From contig CAWBCM010000008.1 in the NCBI GenBank assembly GCA_963787285.1, forward strand, positions 186,001-250,000: a DNA stretch of 64,000 nt. Reading direction: 5' to 3'. The position numbers and the translations under genes were made by a program. This DNA is from JAHEJN01 sp963787285 (GTDB lineage: Bacteria; Actinomycetota; Acidimicrobiia; Acidimicrobiales; JAHEJN01). Shown here piece after piece: positions 18,992-27,470 of the stretch. Position 1 is the stretch's first letter. Every line of letters begins with the position of its first letter. Under the pieces are notes generated by a model. It was not told the DNA's origin, did no database searches, and saw nothing but the letters and a program-made list of their open reading frames with translations.

Positions 18992-19989
18992 GACGGCGCG
19001 TGTTCAGCGGTGATGGAGCGGCCGAGCAGCCCAGCGTACGCGTCGGCGGCGGAACGTCCTTCGGCCACCACTGCGTAGACCTCGCTGGCGATGGGCATCT
19101 CGATGCCGTATTGCGCGGCCAGCTCGGTGACCACTCGCGCGGTCTTGACCCCCTCGGCGACCTGGTCCATCTCGGCGATGATCTGCTCGATGGTCTTGCC
19201 CCGGCCGAGTTGCTCGCCGACGTGACGATTGCGACTCTGCTTGGAGATACACGTGGCCACCAAGTCACCCATTCCGGCCAGCCCGGCGAAGGTCTGGGGA
19301 TCTCCCCCCATGGCGACGCCCAGTCTCGTGAGCTCGGTCAACCCCCGGGTGATCACGGCCGCGCGAGTGTTGTCGCCCGTTCCGAGCCCGTCGGCCATGC
19401 CGGACGCAACGGCGAAGACGTTCTTGAACGCGCCCCCCAGCTCCGAACCCACTACGTCGTTGTTCGTGTACACGCGGAAGATGTCGGTGGTGAACACCGT
19501 CTGTAGCCGAGTGGCGATCTCGTTGTCGGTCATGGCGATCACCGAGGCAGCGGCCGCCCCGGCCAGGATCTCCTTGGCCAGATTCGGTCCGGTGAGGGCA
19601 CCGGCAGGATGCCCGGGGAGCACCTCGTGCACGATCTCGGTCATCCGGAGCTTGGTGCCCTGCTCGAGTCCCTTCGTGAGGCTCACCACGGGCACCCACG
19701 GCCGGAGGTGCTCGGCCACCGATTGGAGTGTCGATCGGAACGCATGGGACGGCACGCCCACCACCAGCAGGTCGGCCGCGCCGACGGCGCCTCCGATGTC
19801 GGTGGTGGCCGACAAGTCCGGGTGCAGTTCGAAGCCCGACAGATAGCGGATGTTCTCGTTGCGGTCGCTGATGCCGGTGGCGACCTCTTCGTCGCGACAC
19901 CACAGCACCGTCGGCGTGTTGTGCGCCGCGAGGTGGGCCACTGTCGTGCCCCACGAACCACCACCGAGTACAACCACGCGCATCTTCAT
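18988..19989 (-). CDS. gpsA: NAD(P)-dependent glycerol-3-phosphate dehydrogenase
   Basis: This enzyme makes sn-glycerol 3-phosphate from dihydroxyacetone phosphate for phospholipid synthesis. The 333-residue protein has the Rossmann motif VVVLGGGSWGTTVA, then VVSLTKGLEQGT, ALTGPNLAKEI, the catalytic-lysine region ELGGAFKNVFAVASGMADGLGTGDNTRAA, and AGMGDLVATCISKQSRN. The ATG at 19989 (MKMRVVVLGGG) is chosen; a longer in-frame extension upstream overlaps the divergent cofC promoter. It is co-transcribed with the following hypothetical gene. Confidence 0.96.
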   Translation of the reverse strand: MKMRVVVLGGGSWGTTVAHLAAHNTPTVLWCRDEEVATGISDRNENIRYLSGFELHPDLSATTDIGGAVGAADLLVVGVPSHAFRSTLQSVAEHLRPWVPVVSLTKGLEQGTKLRMTEIVHEVLPGHPAGALTGPNLAKEILAGAAAASVIAMTDNEIATRLQTVFTTDIFRVYTNNDVVGSELGGAFKNVFAVASGMADGLGTGDNTRAAVITRGLTELTRLGVAMGGDPQTFAGLAGMGDLVATCISKQSRNRHVGEQLGRGKTIEQIIAEMDQVAEGVKTARVVTELAAQYGIEMPIASEVYAVVAEGRSAADAYAGLLGRSITAEHAPS

Positions 19990-20029
19990 GGCGACAACCC
20001 TATGTCGAGGCGCCCATACACTGCAGACC

Positions 20030-20665
20030 GTGACGTCCCCGCCACTGTCGGTCGCCGTTGTCGTGCCGATCAAGAGCTTCCGGCTCGCCAAGGAGCGACT
20101 GGCTTCGCGCCTCAGTCGATTCGAGCGCGAGGCACTCGCCATGGCGATGGCGAGCCGGGTCGTCGCGGCCGCCGCACCCCTCCCGGTTTTCGTGGCCACC
20201 GAGGACGCAGAGGTGGCCGAGTGGGCGTCCGCGCAGGGAGCCCAGGGGCTGCTCACGGCGAACACCGGGCTCAACCCGTCGGTCACCGAGGCGGTGCGTC
20301 ACACGGCCGCGCACGGCTTCGCCCGGGTGGTGATCGCCCACAGCGATCTGCCCCTCGCCCGGTCGTTCTCCCACCTCGTGGCGACCTCTGATGTCGCCTC
20401 GGAAGTGGTGCTGGTACCCGATCGACACCGAGACGGCACCAACGTGCTCGTGACTCCCACCCGGCGCCCTCCCGTCTTCGGTTACGGCCCCGGCTCGCTG
20501 CACCGGCACGTCTACAGCGCGGCACGGGAGGGTCATTCGGTGCGGATCGTCGTCGACGACGAGCTCGGCTGGGACATCGATCACCCCGGAGACCTCGATC
20601 TGCCCGACGGCCGCGACGCCCTCGACCTGGTGGCCTCGTCAGCGCCTCGGGGCGCGATCGCATGA
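20030..20665 (+). CDS. cofC: 2-phospho-L-lactate guanylyltransferase CofC (coenzyme F420 synthesis)
   Basis: CofC activates phospholactate or phosphoenolpyruvate with GTP in F420 biosynthesis. The 211-residue protein has the nucleotidyltransferase pattern VVVPIKSFRLAKERLASRLS near the N-terminus, FVATEDAEVAEWA, GLNPSVTEAV, VVIAHSDLPLA and VLVPDRHRDGTNVL, all typical of CofC. The GTG at 20030 is the likely start, since nothing upstream resembles the family. It is divergent from gpsA with only 40 bases between; TACACT near 20016 is a possible -10. It overlaps the next gene by 4 bases. It implies that the organism makes F420. Confidence 0.88.
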   Translation: MTSPPLSVAVVVPIKSFRLAKERLASRLSRFEREALAMAMASRVVAAAAPLPVFVATEDAEVAEWASAQGAQGLLTANTGLNPSVTEAVRHTAAHGFARVVIAHSDLPLARSFSHLVATSDVASEVVLVPDRHRDGTNVLVTPTRRPPVFGYGPGSLHRHVYSAAREGHSVRIVVDDELGWDIDHPGDLDLPDGRDALDLVASSAPRGAIA

Positions 20666-21381
20666 CGATCACCGTCGATCTCGACCCACCCGAACGAGCA
20701 CTCGCCATCGGAGCTCACCCCGACGACATCGAGTTCGGGGCCGGGGCCACTCTGGCCAAGTGGGCGGCAGCCGGGTGCGAGGTGTCGCTGCTCGTGTGCA
20801 CCGACGGCTCGAAGGGTTCGTGGGATCCGGCGAGCGACCCCACCGAGCTCGCCGCTATCCGTCAGAGGGAGCAGCACCTCGCCGCCAAGGCCCTCGGCGT
20901 GGCCGGCGAAGTGATCTTCCTGCGCTGGATCGACGGCGAGCTCGACTCGGGTCTCCGGCAACGATCACAGGTCGCCGCCGCCATCCGCCGGCTCCGTCCT
21001 CACGTGGTTCTCGGCCACGATCCGTGGAAGCGGTACCGACTCCATCCCGACCATCGTCATGCCGGGCAGTTGGCGGTCGAGGGTGTCGTTGCCGCTCGCG
21101 ACCCGCACTTCTTTCCCGAGCTCGAGCTCGAACATCACCGGCCCGAGACGTTGCTGCTGTTCGAACCCGACGAGATCGATCATGTCGAGACGGCCGGTGG
21201 TTTCGAAGCCGCCAAGCTCGCCGCGCTCGAAGCCCACGCCAGTCAGTTCGAGTCCACCATGTTCGCCACCAACGACGAGGAGATCGCGGCCTTCCGGCGC
21301 CGGATCCTCGATGATCTCGCGACTCACGGCGCCATGGTCGGCGCCGCCCTGGCCGAGCCGTTCCACCAGCTCGAGGTCTGA
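20662..21381 (+). CDS. PIG-L family (LmbE-like) deacetylase
   Basis: This 239-residue zinc-dependent N-deacetylase has the metal-binding AHPDDIEFGAGATL at the N-terminus and a second ligand set in YRLHPDHRHAG. Known members remove acetyl groups from sugars (for example MshB in mycothiol synthesis or GlcNAc-PI deacetylase); the exact substrate cannot be told. It is translationally coupled to cofC (ATGA overlap), a pairing that may be chance or may link it to cofactor or glycolipid synthesis. It converges with the ABC permease gene. Confidence 0.88.
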   Translation: MTITVDLDPPERALAIGAHPDDIEFGAGATLAKWAAAGCEVSLLVCTDGSKGSWDPASDPTELAAIRQREQHLAAKALGVAGEVIFLRWIDGELDSGLRQRSQVAAAIRRLRPHVVLGHDPWKRYRLHPDHRHAGQLAVEGVVAARDPHFFPELELEHHRPETLLLFEPDEIDHVETAGGFEAAKLAALEAHASQFESTMFATNDEEIAAFRRRILDDLATHGAMVGAALAEPFHQLEV

Positions 21382-21406
21382 CGGAACCTCGGTCGACGTA
21401 CCGCGA

Positions 21407-22240
21407 TCAGACGGCGAGCTCTTCAGGTGTGCGGCGCCGGCGCCGACGCGTGGCCCCGACGCTCGGCTCCCAGTTGAACTTCCTGACCGCCACCACCGCA
21501 CCCCCGACGCCCCACAACGCGATCACGGCGAGATGACCCCACCGCAACGCCGGTGCCTCGACGAAGGGATTGAATGCGGCCTGGAAGGCCTCGGCGAAGT
21601 GCTTGAGCGGGAAGAGGTCGCCGACCACCGAGAGCCAGCGTGGTGGATCCTCCAGAGGGATGAAGATGTTCGACACGAACGCGAGCGGCAGGATCGTGGC
21701 ATTGGCCGCGGCGGGGGCCGAGGAGGCATTGGGTACCACCGACGCCATGGCCAGCCCGAGCAACGAGAACGACGTGAGGGCCACCACGAAGGTGATCATG
21801 GCTGCGGGCACCTTCGACGCCTCGACGTCGAGGTCGTAGAAGAGCACCCCGAGTCCGAGCATGAGCACGGCGCCGACGACGGCGATGAGCAGCGCCGACA
21901 GCACCACACCACCGATGTAGGCCGATGGCTGGAGTGGCGTACCCCGGACCCGCTTGAGGATGCCCTCGTCGCGGCGCATGGGGATGATGTTCACGAGGTT
22001 CGTGTAGGTGGCGCTCACCGCAGTGAACGCCGCCAACCCCGCGGTGTAGAACTGGCTCACGTTCATCGGGCCCAGCTCGGTGTCGACCTCGCCGTCGAAC
22101 AACGCGTTGAACAGGACCAGCATCACCAACGGCAGCACGAGGGTGAAGAAGGCGGCGATGGGAGTGCGAACGAAGACCAACGTCTGAGCCCGGGCCTGCC
22201 GGAGCGCCTGGCTGGACCACGAGGGCCAGGCGGTCGTCAT
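21407..22240 (-). CDS. ABC-2 type exporter permease (DrrB-like)
   Basis: This 277-residue permease has six hydrophobic segments, including LVFVRTPIAAFFTLVLPLVMLVLFNALF, VVLSALLIAVVGAVLMLGLGVLFY and ITFVVALTSFSLLGLAMASVV. It also has the ABC-2 motif region ILPLAFVSNIFIPLEDPPRWL followed by LFPLKHFAEAF. The start ATG at 22240 overlaps the preceding ATPase stop by 4 bases, so the two genes encode one exporter. The substrate is unknown. Confidence 0.9.
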   Translation of the reverse strand: MTTAWPSWSSQALRQARAQTLVFVRTPIAAFFTLVLPLVMLVLFNALFDGEVDTELGPMNVSQFYTAGLAAFTAVSATYTNLVNIIPMRRDEGILKRVRGTPLQPSAYIGGVVLSALLIAVVGAVLMLGLGVLFYDLDVEASKVPAAMITFVVALTSFSLLGLAMASVVPNASSAPAAANATILPLAFVSNIFIPLEDPPRWLSVVGDLFPLKHFAEAFQAAFNPFVEAPALRWGHLAVIALWGVGGAVVAVRKFNWEPSVGATRRRRRRTPEELAV

Positions 22241-23154
22241 GTCAGAACCTCGCCGACCGTCGCCGAGTCGGTGAGCGAGAGATAGATGTCCTCGAGGCTG
22301 GGGCGATGAACGGTGAGGTCGGCCAGCTCGATGCCCCGCTCGATGGCCCACGTGGTGAGCTGGTGCAGATCCGCCGTTGGCGTCGGTGTCCGAAGCTCGA
22401 CCAGACGCCCGCTCACCCGGGCCGCAGCCGCCACTGCCGGCAAGGCCGCCACCGCCTGGGCATCGGGCAACCGGAAGGCGATGGTGGTCCGGTTGGTCCC
22501 CGCCGACAGCTCGGCCGGGGTGCCCATTGCCACGATGCTCCCGTCGACGATCACGCCGACCCGATCGGCGAGCTGTTCGGCTTCGTCCATGTAGTGGGTG
22601 GTGAGAACGATGGTGGTGCCCAGTCCGCGCAGAGCCGACAAGAGCTCCCACGAGCCACGGCGGGCGGCCGGATCGAAGCCGGTGGTGGGTTCGTCGAGGA
22701 ACAGAACCTCGGGGTTGCCGACCAGCCCGAGCGCCAGATCGATCCGGCGTTGTTGTCCGCCCGAGAGCGTCTTGACACGATCGTGCTGCTTCGGGCCGAG
22801 CCCGACGAGCTCGATGACTTCGTCGGCATCGCGAGGGTTGCGGTAGCTCGACCGGTAGAGCTCGACGGCCTCACGAACGCTCAACTCCGATTCGATGCCC
22901 GAGCTCTGCAAGACGATGCCGATCCGGTCGCGCAGCTCGCGCCCCCCGACGGCAGGATCGATGCCCAGGACCTGCGCCCGTCCCGACGTGGCCCGGCGAT
23001 GCCCCTCGAGGATCTCGATCGTGGTGGACTTCCCGGCACCGTTGGGGCCGAGGAGCGCGAACACCTCACCATCGGCGACCTCGAAGCTGACCCGGTCGAC
23101 CGCGGTGAGCGGCCCGTAGGTCTTGGTCAGGTCGGCGACCTCGATCGCGGCCAT
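22237..23154 (-). CDS. ABC exporter ATP-binding protein (DrrA-like)
   Basis: This 305-residue ATPase has Walker A LLGPNGAGKSTTIE (about residues 35-48), Q-loop IVLQSSGIESELSV, signature LSGGQQRRIDLALGL, Walker B VLFLDEPTTGFDP and H-loop TTHYMDEAEQLADR. The C-terminal 80-residue extension is typical of DrrA/CcmA-type exporters with one ATPase and one ABC-2 permease. It is coupled to the permease gene by a 4-base overlap and 8 bases downstream of the oxidoreductase gene. Confidence 0.93.
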   Translation of the reverse strand: MAAIEVADLTKTYGPLTAVDRVSFEVADGEVFALLGPNGAGKSTTIEILEGHRRATSGRAQVLGIDPAVGGRELRDRIGIVLQSSGIESELSVREAVELYRSSYRNPRDADEVIELVGLGPKQHDRVKTLSGGQQRRIDLALGLVGNPEVLFLDEPTTGFDPAARRGSWELLSALRGLGTTIVLTTHYMDEAEQLADRVGVIVDGSIVAMGTPAELSAGTNRTTIAFRLPDAQAVAALPAVAAAARVSGRLVELRTPTPTADLHQLTTWAIERGIELADLTVHRPSLEDIYLSLTDSATVGEVLT

Positions 23155-23162
23155 CGGGCGAA

Positions 23163-24062
23163 TCAGTCCCAGTCGATGTCGGACAGCTTCGCCAGGGCGA
23201 GGGCCAGGGCCTGGGTGCCCTTGCGGCCACCGCCTTGGCCCTGGAGTCCGACGTAGAGCTGATGGGCGAGCGCCAACCCGGGCGTGGCGACTTGCATGGC
23301 CGACGCTTCGTGTAGCGCGATACCCATGTCCTTGACGAAGTGATCGACGAAAAAGCCCGGCTCGAAGTTGCCGTCGAGGATGCGCGGCGCCAGGTTGGAG
23401 AGCGACCAGGATCCGGCTGCTCCCCCGCTGACCGATTCGAGCACGGTCGCCAGGTCGAGACCGGCTCGGCGGGCATAGAGCAGCGCCTCGGCGATGCCCA
23501 CCATGCCCGAGGCGATGAGGATCTGGTTCACCATCTTGGTGTGCTGGCCCGAACCGGGGCCTCCCTGGTGCACGATCGTCGCCCCCATCCGTTCGAACAG
23601 CGGGCGGGTTCGCTCGACCTCGTCGTCGTCTCCGCCGACCATGATCGACAGGCTGGCGTTTCGGGCTCCGACGTCGCCGCCGGACACCGGCGCGTCGACC
23701 GCGCCCACTCCGCGTGCCTTGGCGGCGCGGTGGATCTCGACCGCCAACGACGGCTCGCTGGTGGTCATGTCGACCACGACCGACCCCGCGGGGGCGGCGG
23801 CGACGACGCCATCGGCCCCGAGAAACACCTCACGCACGTCGGACGGAAAGCCCACGATGGCGAAGGTGATGTCGGACGCGACCGCCACTTCGGCCGGGGT
23901 GTCGGCCCATACCGCACCCCGGTCGAGGAGGCTCGCCGCCTTGGCCGGCGATCGGGTCGACACGGTGACGGGGTGGCCGGTGTCGAGGAGATGCCCGCAC
24001 ATCGACGCACCCATGACGCCCGTGCCGATCCAGCCGACACGTACGTGCGCCGGATCGGTCAC
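23163..24062 (-). CDS. NAD(P)-dependent beta-hydroxyacid dehydrogenase (3-hydroxyisobutyrate dehydrogenase family)
   Basis: This 299-residue oxidoreductase has the N-terminal motif VGWIGTGVMGASMCGHLLDTGHPV, the substrate motif VDAPVSGGDVGARNASLSIMVGG, the catalytic-lysine region GSGQHTKMVNQILIASGMVGIAEAL, and the DHFVKDMGIALHEA cofactor helix. It would oxidise a 3-hydroxy acid such as 3-hydroxyisobutyrate or tartronate semialdehyde; the substrate is not fixed by sequence alone. It precedes the DrrAB-like exporter on the same strand with an 8-base gap, but the two functions have no obvious link. Confidence 0.88.
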   Translation of the reverse strand: MTDPAHVRVGWIGTGVMGASMCGHLLDTGHPVTVSTRSPAKAASLLDRGAVWADTPAEVAVASDITFAIVGFPSDVREVFLGADGVVAAAPAGSVVVDMTTSEPSLAVEIHRAAKARGVGAVDAPVSGGDVGARNASLSIMVGGDDDEVERTRPLFERMGATIVHQGGPGSGQHTKMVNQILIASGMVGIAEALLYARRAGLDLATVLESVSGGAAGSWSLSNLAPRILDGNFEPGFFVDHFVKDMGIALHEASAMQVATPGLALAHQLYVGLQGQGGGRKGTQALALALAKLSDIDWD

Positions 24063-24070
24063 GGATCGAC

Positions 24071-24328
24071 TCAGCTGGTGGCTTCGTCGGCCGCGTCCTC
24101 GGCGGCGTCGGTGATCTCCTCGGCGTCATCGCCGTCGCGGTCGACCAGGTCTTCGACCTTGTCCTTCACGTCGCCGGCAACATCCTTGGCCTTGTTGGCA
24201 GCGGTGCCGGCCATGTCCTTGGCCTTGTGGGCTGCGTCACCCGCGGCGTGCTTCGCCTTGTCGAGTGTGGGCTCGGCCTTCGTCTTGGCTTGGCCGAACA
24301 TGCTCTTGATCTTGTCCATGAGTGCCAT
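24071..24328 (-). CDS. Small helical repeat protein (LEA/MT0933-like)
   Basis: This 85-residue, highly charged protein is built of amphipathic helices with repeating AxKAKDxAG elements (DAAHKAKDMAGTAANKAKD, VAGDVKDKVEDLVD) and an acidic tail of Asp, Glu and Ala. Such repeats occur in LEA-like and CsbD-like stress proteins and in the actinobacterial MT0933-type 'antitoxin' family. No toxin partner is adjacent, so a toxin-antitoxin role is not supported. The ATG at 24328 follows AGGAGAGAGCC, a strong ribosome site. It lies 8 bases upstream of the dehydrogenase gene. Confidence 0.7.
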   Translation of the reverse strand: MALMDKIKSMFGQAKTKAEPTLDKAKHAAGDAAHKAKDMAGTAANKAKDVAGDVKDKVEDLVDRDGDDAEEITDAAEDAADEATS

Positions 24329-24422
24329 GGCTCTCTCCTTCTCGTGCTCCCGATTCGTGCGCCGACGGCGGCGTTCGAGGAGCGGTTCCGGGTGAGTGTA
24401 GGACCTTCATGGGTCGGAAGAC

Positions 24423-25142
24423 TCAGGGAGCCGGATCGGCTGCTGCGCCACCGAACTGCTGGTCGAGCAGGACGAGGAGTCCGGGAAAGCCCGGGATCTG
24501 GTTGAGCCGACGACTCGCCCAGAGCATTGCGACCATCACGGTGGCGGTGCTGAACGGCCACGACACGAGGAAGCGGATGATGACGAACCCATTGGCCGAG
24601 GAGGCACTCAGCAACCAGATGTCGAACACGCCGCTCAAGAAGAGGTAGGCCGCCCAGACGATCGAGAGCCCTGCGGTGGTCGACCGGTAGATGGCGTGGT
24701 GCAGCGTCGAGGCCGGGATGGGGATGGCAAAGGGTGCTGCCCACGCAACCACGTTGCGTTTCACGAGTACCGATCCGACGATGCCGATCACCATCAGGAA
24801 CTTCACAGCGATCCCGGTGCCGAAGTACACATTCTCGCTGTCGGTCACGATGCCGATGACGGCACGGATCACGAGCACCGCCGCAACCCCGGGAATGAAG
24901 ATGCCGATGCCCAGGCCGCGGCGATACCGATTGGCCATGGCGTACAGCGAGGCCACCGTGGTTCCCGCGATGGCCCACTTGAGGCCGAAGAACGAGTTCA
25001 ACCCCACGAAGGCGATCACGGGAAGAATCGAGTTGAAGCTGTCGGATGGGCCCCACGTGGCGGGGCGCGACGGGGTGGCGGCGTCGTCGGGAGGGAGGTG
25101 TGGGGTCGTCACCGGTTCAAGTGTGGCCGGGCGCTCGGGCAA
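24423..25142 (-). CDS. DUF3159 family membrane protein
   Basis: This 239-residue polytopic protein has seven or so hydrophobic segments: ILPVIAFVGLNSFFGLKWAIAGTTVASLYAMANRYRR, then IGIFIPGVAAVLVIRAVIGI, FLMVIGIVGSVLV and others, matching actinobacterial DUF3159 proteins. The function is not known. The frame opens with TTG at 25142, directly after the TGA of the upstream gene; a GTG at 25112 is the other possible start. It is part of a three-gene strand run with the next two genes. Confidence 0.75.
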   Translation of the reverse strand: MPERPATLEPVTTPHLPPDDAATPSRPATWGPSDSFNSILPVIAFVGLNSFFGLKWAIAGTTVASLYAMANRYRRGLGIGIFIPGVAAVLVIRAVIGIVTDSENVYFGTGIAVKFLMVIGIVGSVLVKRNVVAWAAPFAIPIPASTLHHAIYRSTTAGLSIVWAAYLFLSGVFDIWLLSASSANGFVIIRFLVSWPFSTATVMVAMLWASRRLNQIPGFPGLLVLLDQQFGGAAADPAP

Positions 25143-25472
25143 TCAGGCATCGCGACCTCGACGCATGCCTGCGCCCTGCCGCGCCAGCCAGATCGGCGCG
25201 ACGAGACTGGGTATGAGGATGACGAGCAGCAAAGTGCTGTTGAAACCCCGCACGAAACCGAAGAGGAACGCGACGAGCAGAATCGGCAACGCAACGAGGA
25301 TGGCGACCCGCGTCGCCTGATCGGGATGGACGTAACCCAGGACCGCGGCGGCAGCCAGACCCATCAGCACCGCCACGAGGGTCGGCAGCGGGATGGCGAC
25401 CACCATCAGCGCCACGCCGACGATCAGCGCCGTTCGGCTCGGCCCGTCGAGGCGATTCCACAGGCTCCGCAT
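25143..25472 (-). CDS. Small membrane protein, unknown
   Basis: This 109-residue protein has four closely packed hydrophobic stretches (TALIVGVALMVVAIPLPTLVAVLMGLAAAAVLGYV, VAILVALPILLVAFLFGFV, LLLVILIPSLVAPIWLA) and a basic tail (RQGAGMRRGRDA). Its ATG at 25472 overlaps the stop of the MDMPI-like gene by one base. No family is recognised. Confidence 0.7.
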   Translation of the reverse strand: MRSLWNRLDGPSRTALIVGVALMVVAIPLPTLVAVLMGLAAAAVLGYVHPDQATRVAILVALPILLVAFLFGFVRGFNSTLLLVILIPSLVAPIWLARQGAGMRRGRDA

Positions 25473-26200
25473 CACCGGGTGAGCGCCGTCCAGCTGCGCG
25501 CCACGGCGTGGTCGCCGAAGACCTGGAGATCGGCCGAGTCGAGCGGCACTCGCTCCCACAACACCAGGTCGAGGTCGCTGGCTGTCCCCCGGATCGCGAC
25601 GTCGCCCTTGGCGTGGGCTCGCACGACCTCGACGACTCCGTTCTCGGCCGCCAACGTCCACTCACCTTCGGTGTCGGTGCAGTGCAGGTGCAGACTGCCG
25701 GTCGGTTCGGGCAGGCCCCGGTCGAGGAGGTTCGGGAACGTCGTGTCGGCGAGCTCGTCGATGCCGTCGCGGGCAATGTCGGCGGCGAGGGGTTCCCCGA
25801 GCCCGAGACCGTCGCGCAGATCCCACAGATGCACGGCGGTCTCCTGGGCGGCTCGCCGCAGGAAGAATCCGCCGGTGGCGTCGGCCGTCCAACTCCAGAC
25901 GGGCTCGGACGGTTCGACACCGGCCAAGGCGGCGGCGAGCTGGTCGATGGTTTCGCGAGCGTGGGCGAACAACTCCGCACCGGTCAGGTCGGGCGGGTGC
26001 ATCGAACCGGTCCGCTCGGTGGCTCGGGTTCGGACATGGCGCCCCAGAAAGCTCCATACCCCGCACAGATGGGCGACCAGGTCGGTGGCGACCCATTCGC
26101 CACAGTGCGGTACGGCCGCGTCGGGGTGCGCTGTAGCGAGCGCGAGCACCGCATCGGCGTCGTTGCCGAAGGATTCGAGATAGCGGTCTTTGGACAACAT
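25472..26200 (-). CDS. Maleylpyruvate isomerase (MDMPI) family, mycothiol-type protein
   Basis: This 242-residue protein of the DinB-like MDMPI family has an N-terminal four-helix domain with metal-type histidines (PHCGEWVATDLVAHLCGVWSFLGRHV and a downstream AAQETAVHLWDL), then a C-terminal SCP2-like domain (EWTLAAENGVVEVVRAHAKGDVAIRGTASDLDLVLWERVPLD). Members use mycothiol or are uncharacterised; the family is typical of actinobacteria. It starts at ATG 26200 and begins a short operon with the two membrane protein genes. Confidence 0.8.
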   Translation of the reverse strand: MLSKDRYLESFGNDADAVLALATAHPDAAVPHCGEWVATDLVAHLCGVWSFLGRHVRTRATERTGSMHPPDLTGAELFAHARETIDQLAAALAGVEPSEPVWSWTADATGGFFLRRAAQETAVHLWDLRDGLGLGEPLAADIARDGIDELADTTFPNLLDRGLPEPTGSLHLHCTDTEGEWTLAAENGVVEVVRAHAKGDVAIRGTASDLDLVLWERVPLDSADLQVFGDHAVARSWTALTR

Positions 26201-26273
26201 GGGTTCAGTCTCGCATGCCCGAACGCAGGCGAGACACGGTTGGTGGCGTCGGCCATGGCTCTAGCCTCGGAAC

Positions 26274-26681
26274 GTGGATTTCGACCTGGACACGATTCGG
26301 CTGTTCCTGCATCTGCTTGCGGTGTCGGTGTGGGTGGGTGGCCAGATCGTGCTCGCAGCCCTCGTTCCCGTACTGCGCTCGGTCGGGGCGGAAGCGCCCA
26401 AGGCCGTCGCGAACCAGTTCAATCGGATCGCCTGGCCGGCCTTCGCCGTGGCGATCCTCACGGGCGGCTGGATGCTCGGCGAGGTCGGTGTCGGCGACCG
26501 CAGCACCGGCTATCAGTCGGCGCTCCTGGTGAAGCTGCTGCTCGTGGCGCTCTCGGGCGTCGCTGCCTACCTGCATGCCCACGCCCGAACGCGGGCCGGA
26601 ACCGCCGTGTGGGGCGCCCTCGGCGGGCTGAGTGCTTTGGCGGCCTTGCTCTTCGGTGCGATCCTGGCCACCTCGGCCTGA
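26274..26681 (+). CDS. CopD-like four-helix membrane protein
   Basis: This 135-residue membrane protein has DTIRLFLHLLAVSVWVGGQIVLAALVPVLR, the WVGG and His features seen in CopD/YebZ-type proteins, then NRIAWPAFAVAILTGGWML, VKLLLVALSGVAAYLHAHA and a last helix AALLFGAILA. CopD-type proteins are linked to copper uptake, but no copper partner (CopC) is present. The GTG at 26274 is chosen. It is 18 bases upstream of ppgK on the same strand. Confidence 0.7.
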   Translation: MDFDLDTIRLFLHLLAVSVWVGGQIVLAALVPVLRSVGAEAPKAVANQFNRIAWPAFAVAILTGGWMLGEVGVGDRSTGYQSALLVKLLLVALSGVAAYLHAHARTRAGTAVWGALGGLSALAALLFGAILATSA

Positions 26682-26699
26682 ACGGAGTTCTCCACGACC

Positions 26700-27470
26700 A
26701 TGGGCAAGAAGAAGCGCGACGCAACGCCGACCGAGGTGCTCGGCATCGACATCGGCGGAACCGGGATGAAGGCCGGTGTGGTCGATCTGACCACCGGTGA
26801 GCTGGTCAGTGAGCGGTTCCGCATCCCCACCCCGCAACCGGCCGATCCCGAGAACATGGCGCCGGTTGTGGCCGAACTGGTGGAGCATTTCGGCCACCGC
26901 GGACCGATCGGCGCGGCCTTCCCCGCCATCGTCAAGTCGGGGGTCATCCACTCGGCCGCCAACATCGACCCGAAATGGTTGGGCACCGACGCCGCTGCGC
27001 TGCTCGCCGATGCCGTCGGCCAGGAGGTCGTCATGCTCAACGACGCCGACGCAGCCGGGCTGGCCGAGGTGGGCTTCGGCGCGGCGAGGGGCGTCGACGG
27101 TGTGGTGCTCGTGCTCACCTTCGGCACGGGTATCGGCAGCGGCCTGTTCGTCGACGGCGAGCTGGTGCCCAACACCGAGCTCGGTCACCTGCAGCTCGAC
27201 GGTCATGTCGATGTGGAGGACTGGGCCGCCGCCAGCGCCCGGGAGCGCGAGGGCCTGAGCTGGAAGGCCTGGGCGCCTCGTGTCGACCGCTACCTCGAGC
27301 ACGTGTGCTTCCTCTTCTCCCCCGACATGATCGTGATCGGCGGCGGGGCGAGCAAGAGCTTCGACAAGTACAGCAACTTGCTCGACCCCCGCACCACCAT
27401 CGTCCCCGCCACACACCGCAACAACGCCGGGATCATCGGCGCGGCGCTCTATGCCCTGGCGCAGCGGTAA
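26700..27470 (+). CDS. ppgK: Polyphosphate glucokinase
   Basis: This enzyme phosphorylates glucose with inorganic polyphosphate (or ATP). The 256-residue ROK-family protein has LGIDIGGTGMKAGVVD (phosphate 1), IGAAFPAIVKSGVI, VVMLNDADAAGLAE with the catalytic Asp, VLVLTFGTGIGSGLFVDGELVPNTELGHLQLD and IVIGGGASKSFDKY. The family is typical of actinobacteria. The last codons (ALAQR and stop) fall inside the first unit of a 94-bp tandem repeat, so the gene's end has been copied downstream. The TAA stop lies in the loop of a 10-bp hairpin. Confidence 0.95.
   Translation: MGKKKRDATPTEVLGIDIGGTGMKAGVVDLTTGELVSERFRIPTPQPADPENMAPVVAELVEHFGHRGPIGAAFPAIVKSGVIHSAANIDPKWLGTDAAALLADAVGQEVVMLNDADAAGLAEVGFGAARGVDGVVLVLTFGTGIGSGLFVDGELVPNTELGHLQLDGHVDVEDWAAASAREREGLSWKAWAPRVDRYLEHVCFLFSPDMIVIGGGASKSFDKYSNLLDPRTTIVPATHRNNAGIIGAALYALAQR

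Noticed and set aside
24071..24328. Antitoxin of a toxin-antitoxin pair
   Set aside because: No toxin gene is adjacent and repeats fit LEA-like proteins better.
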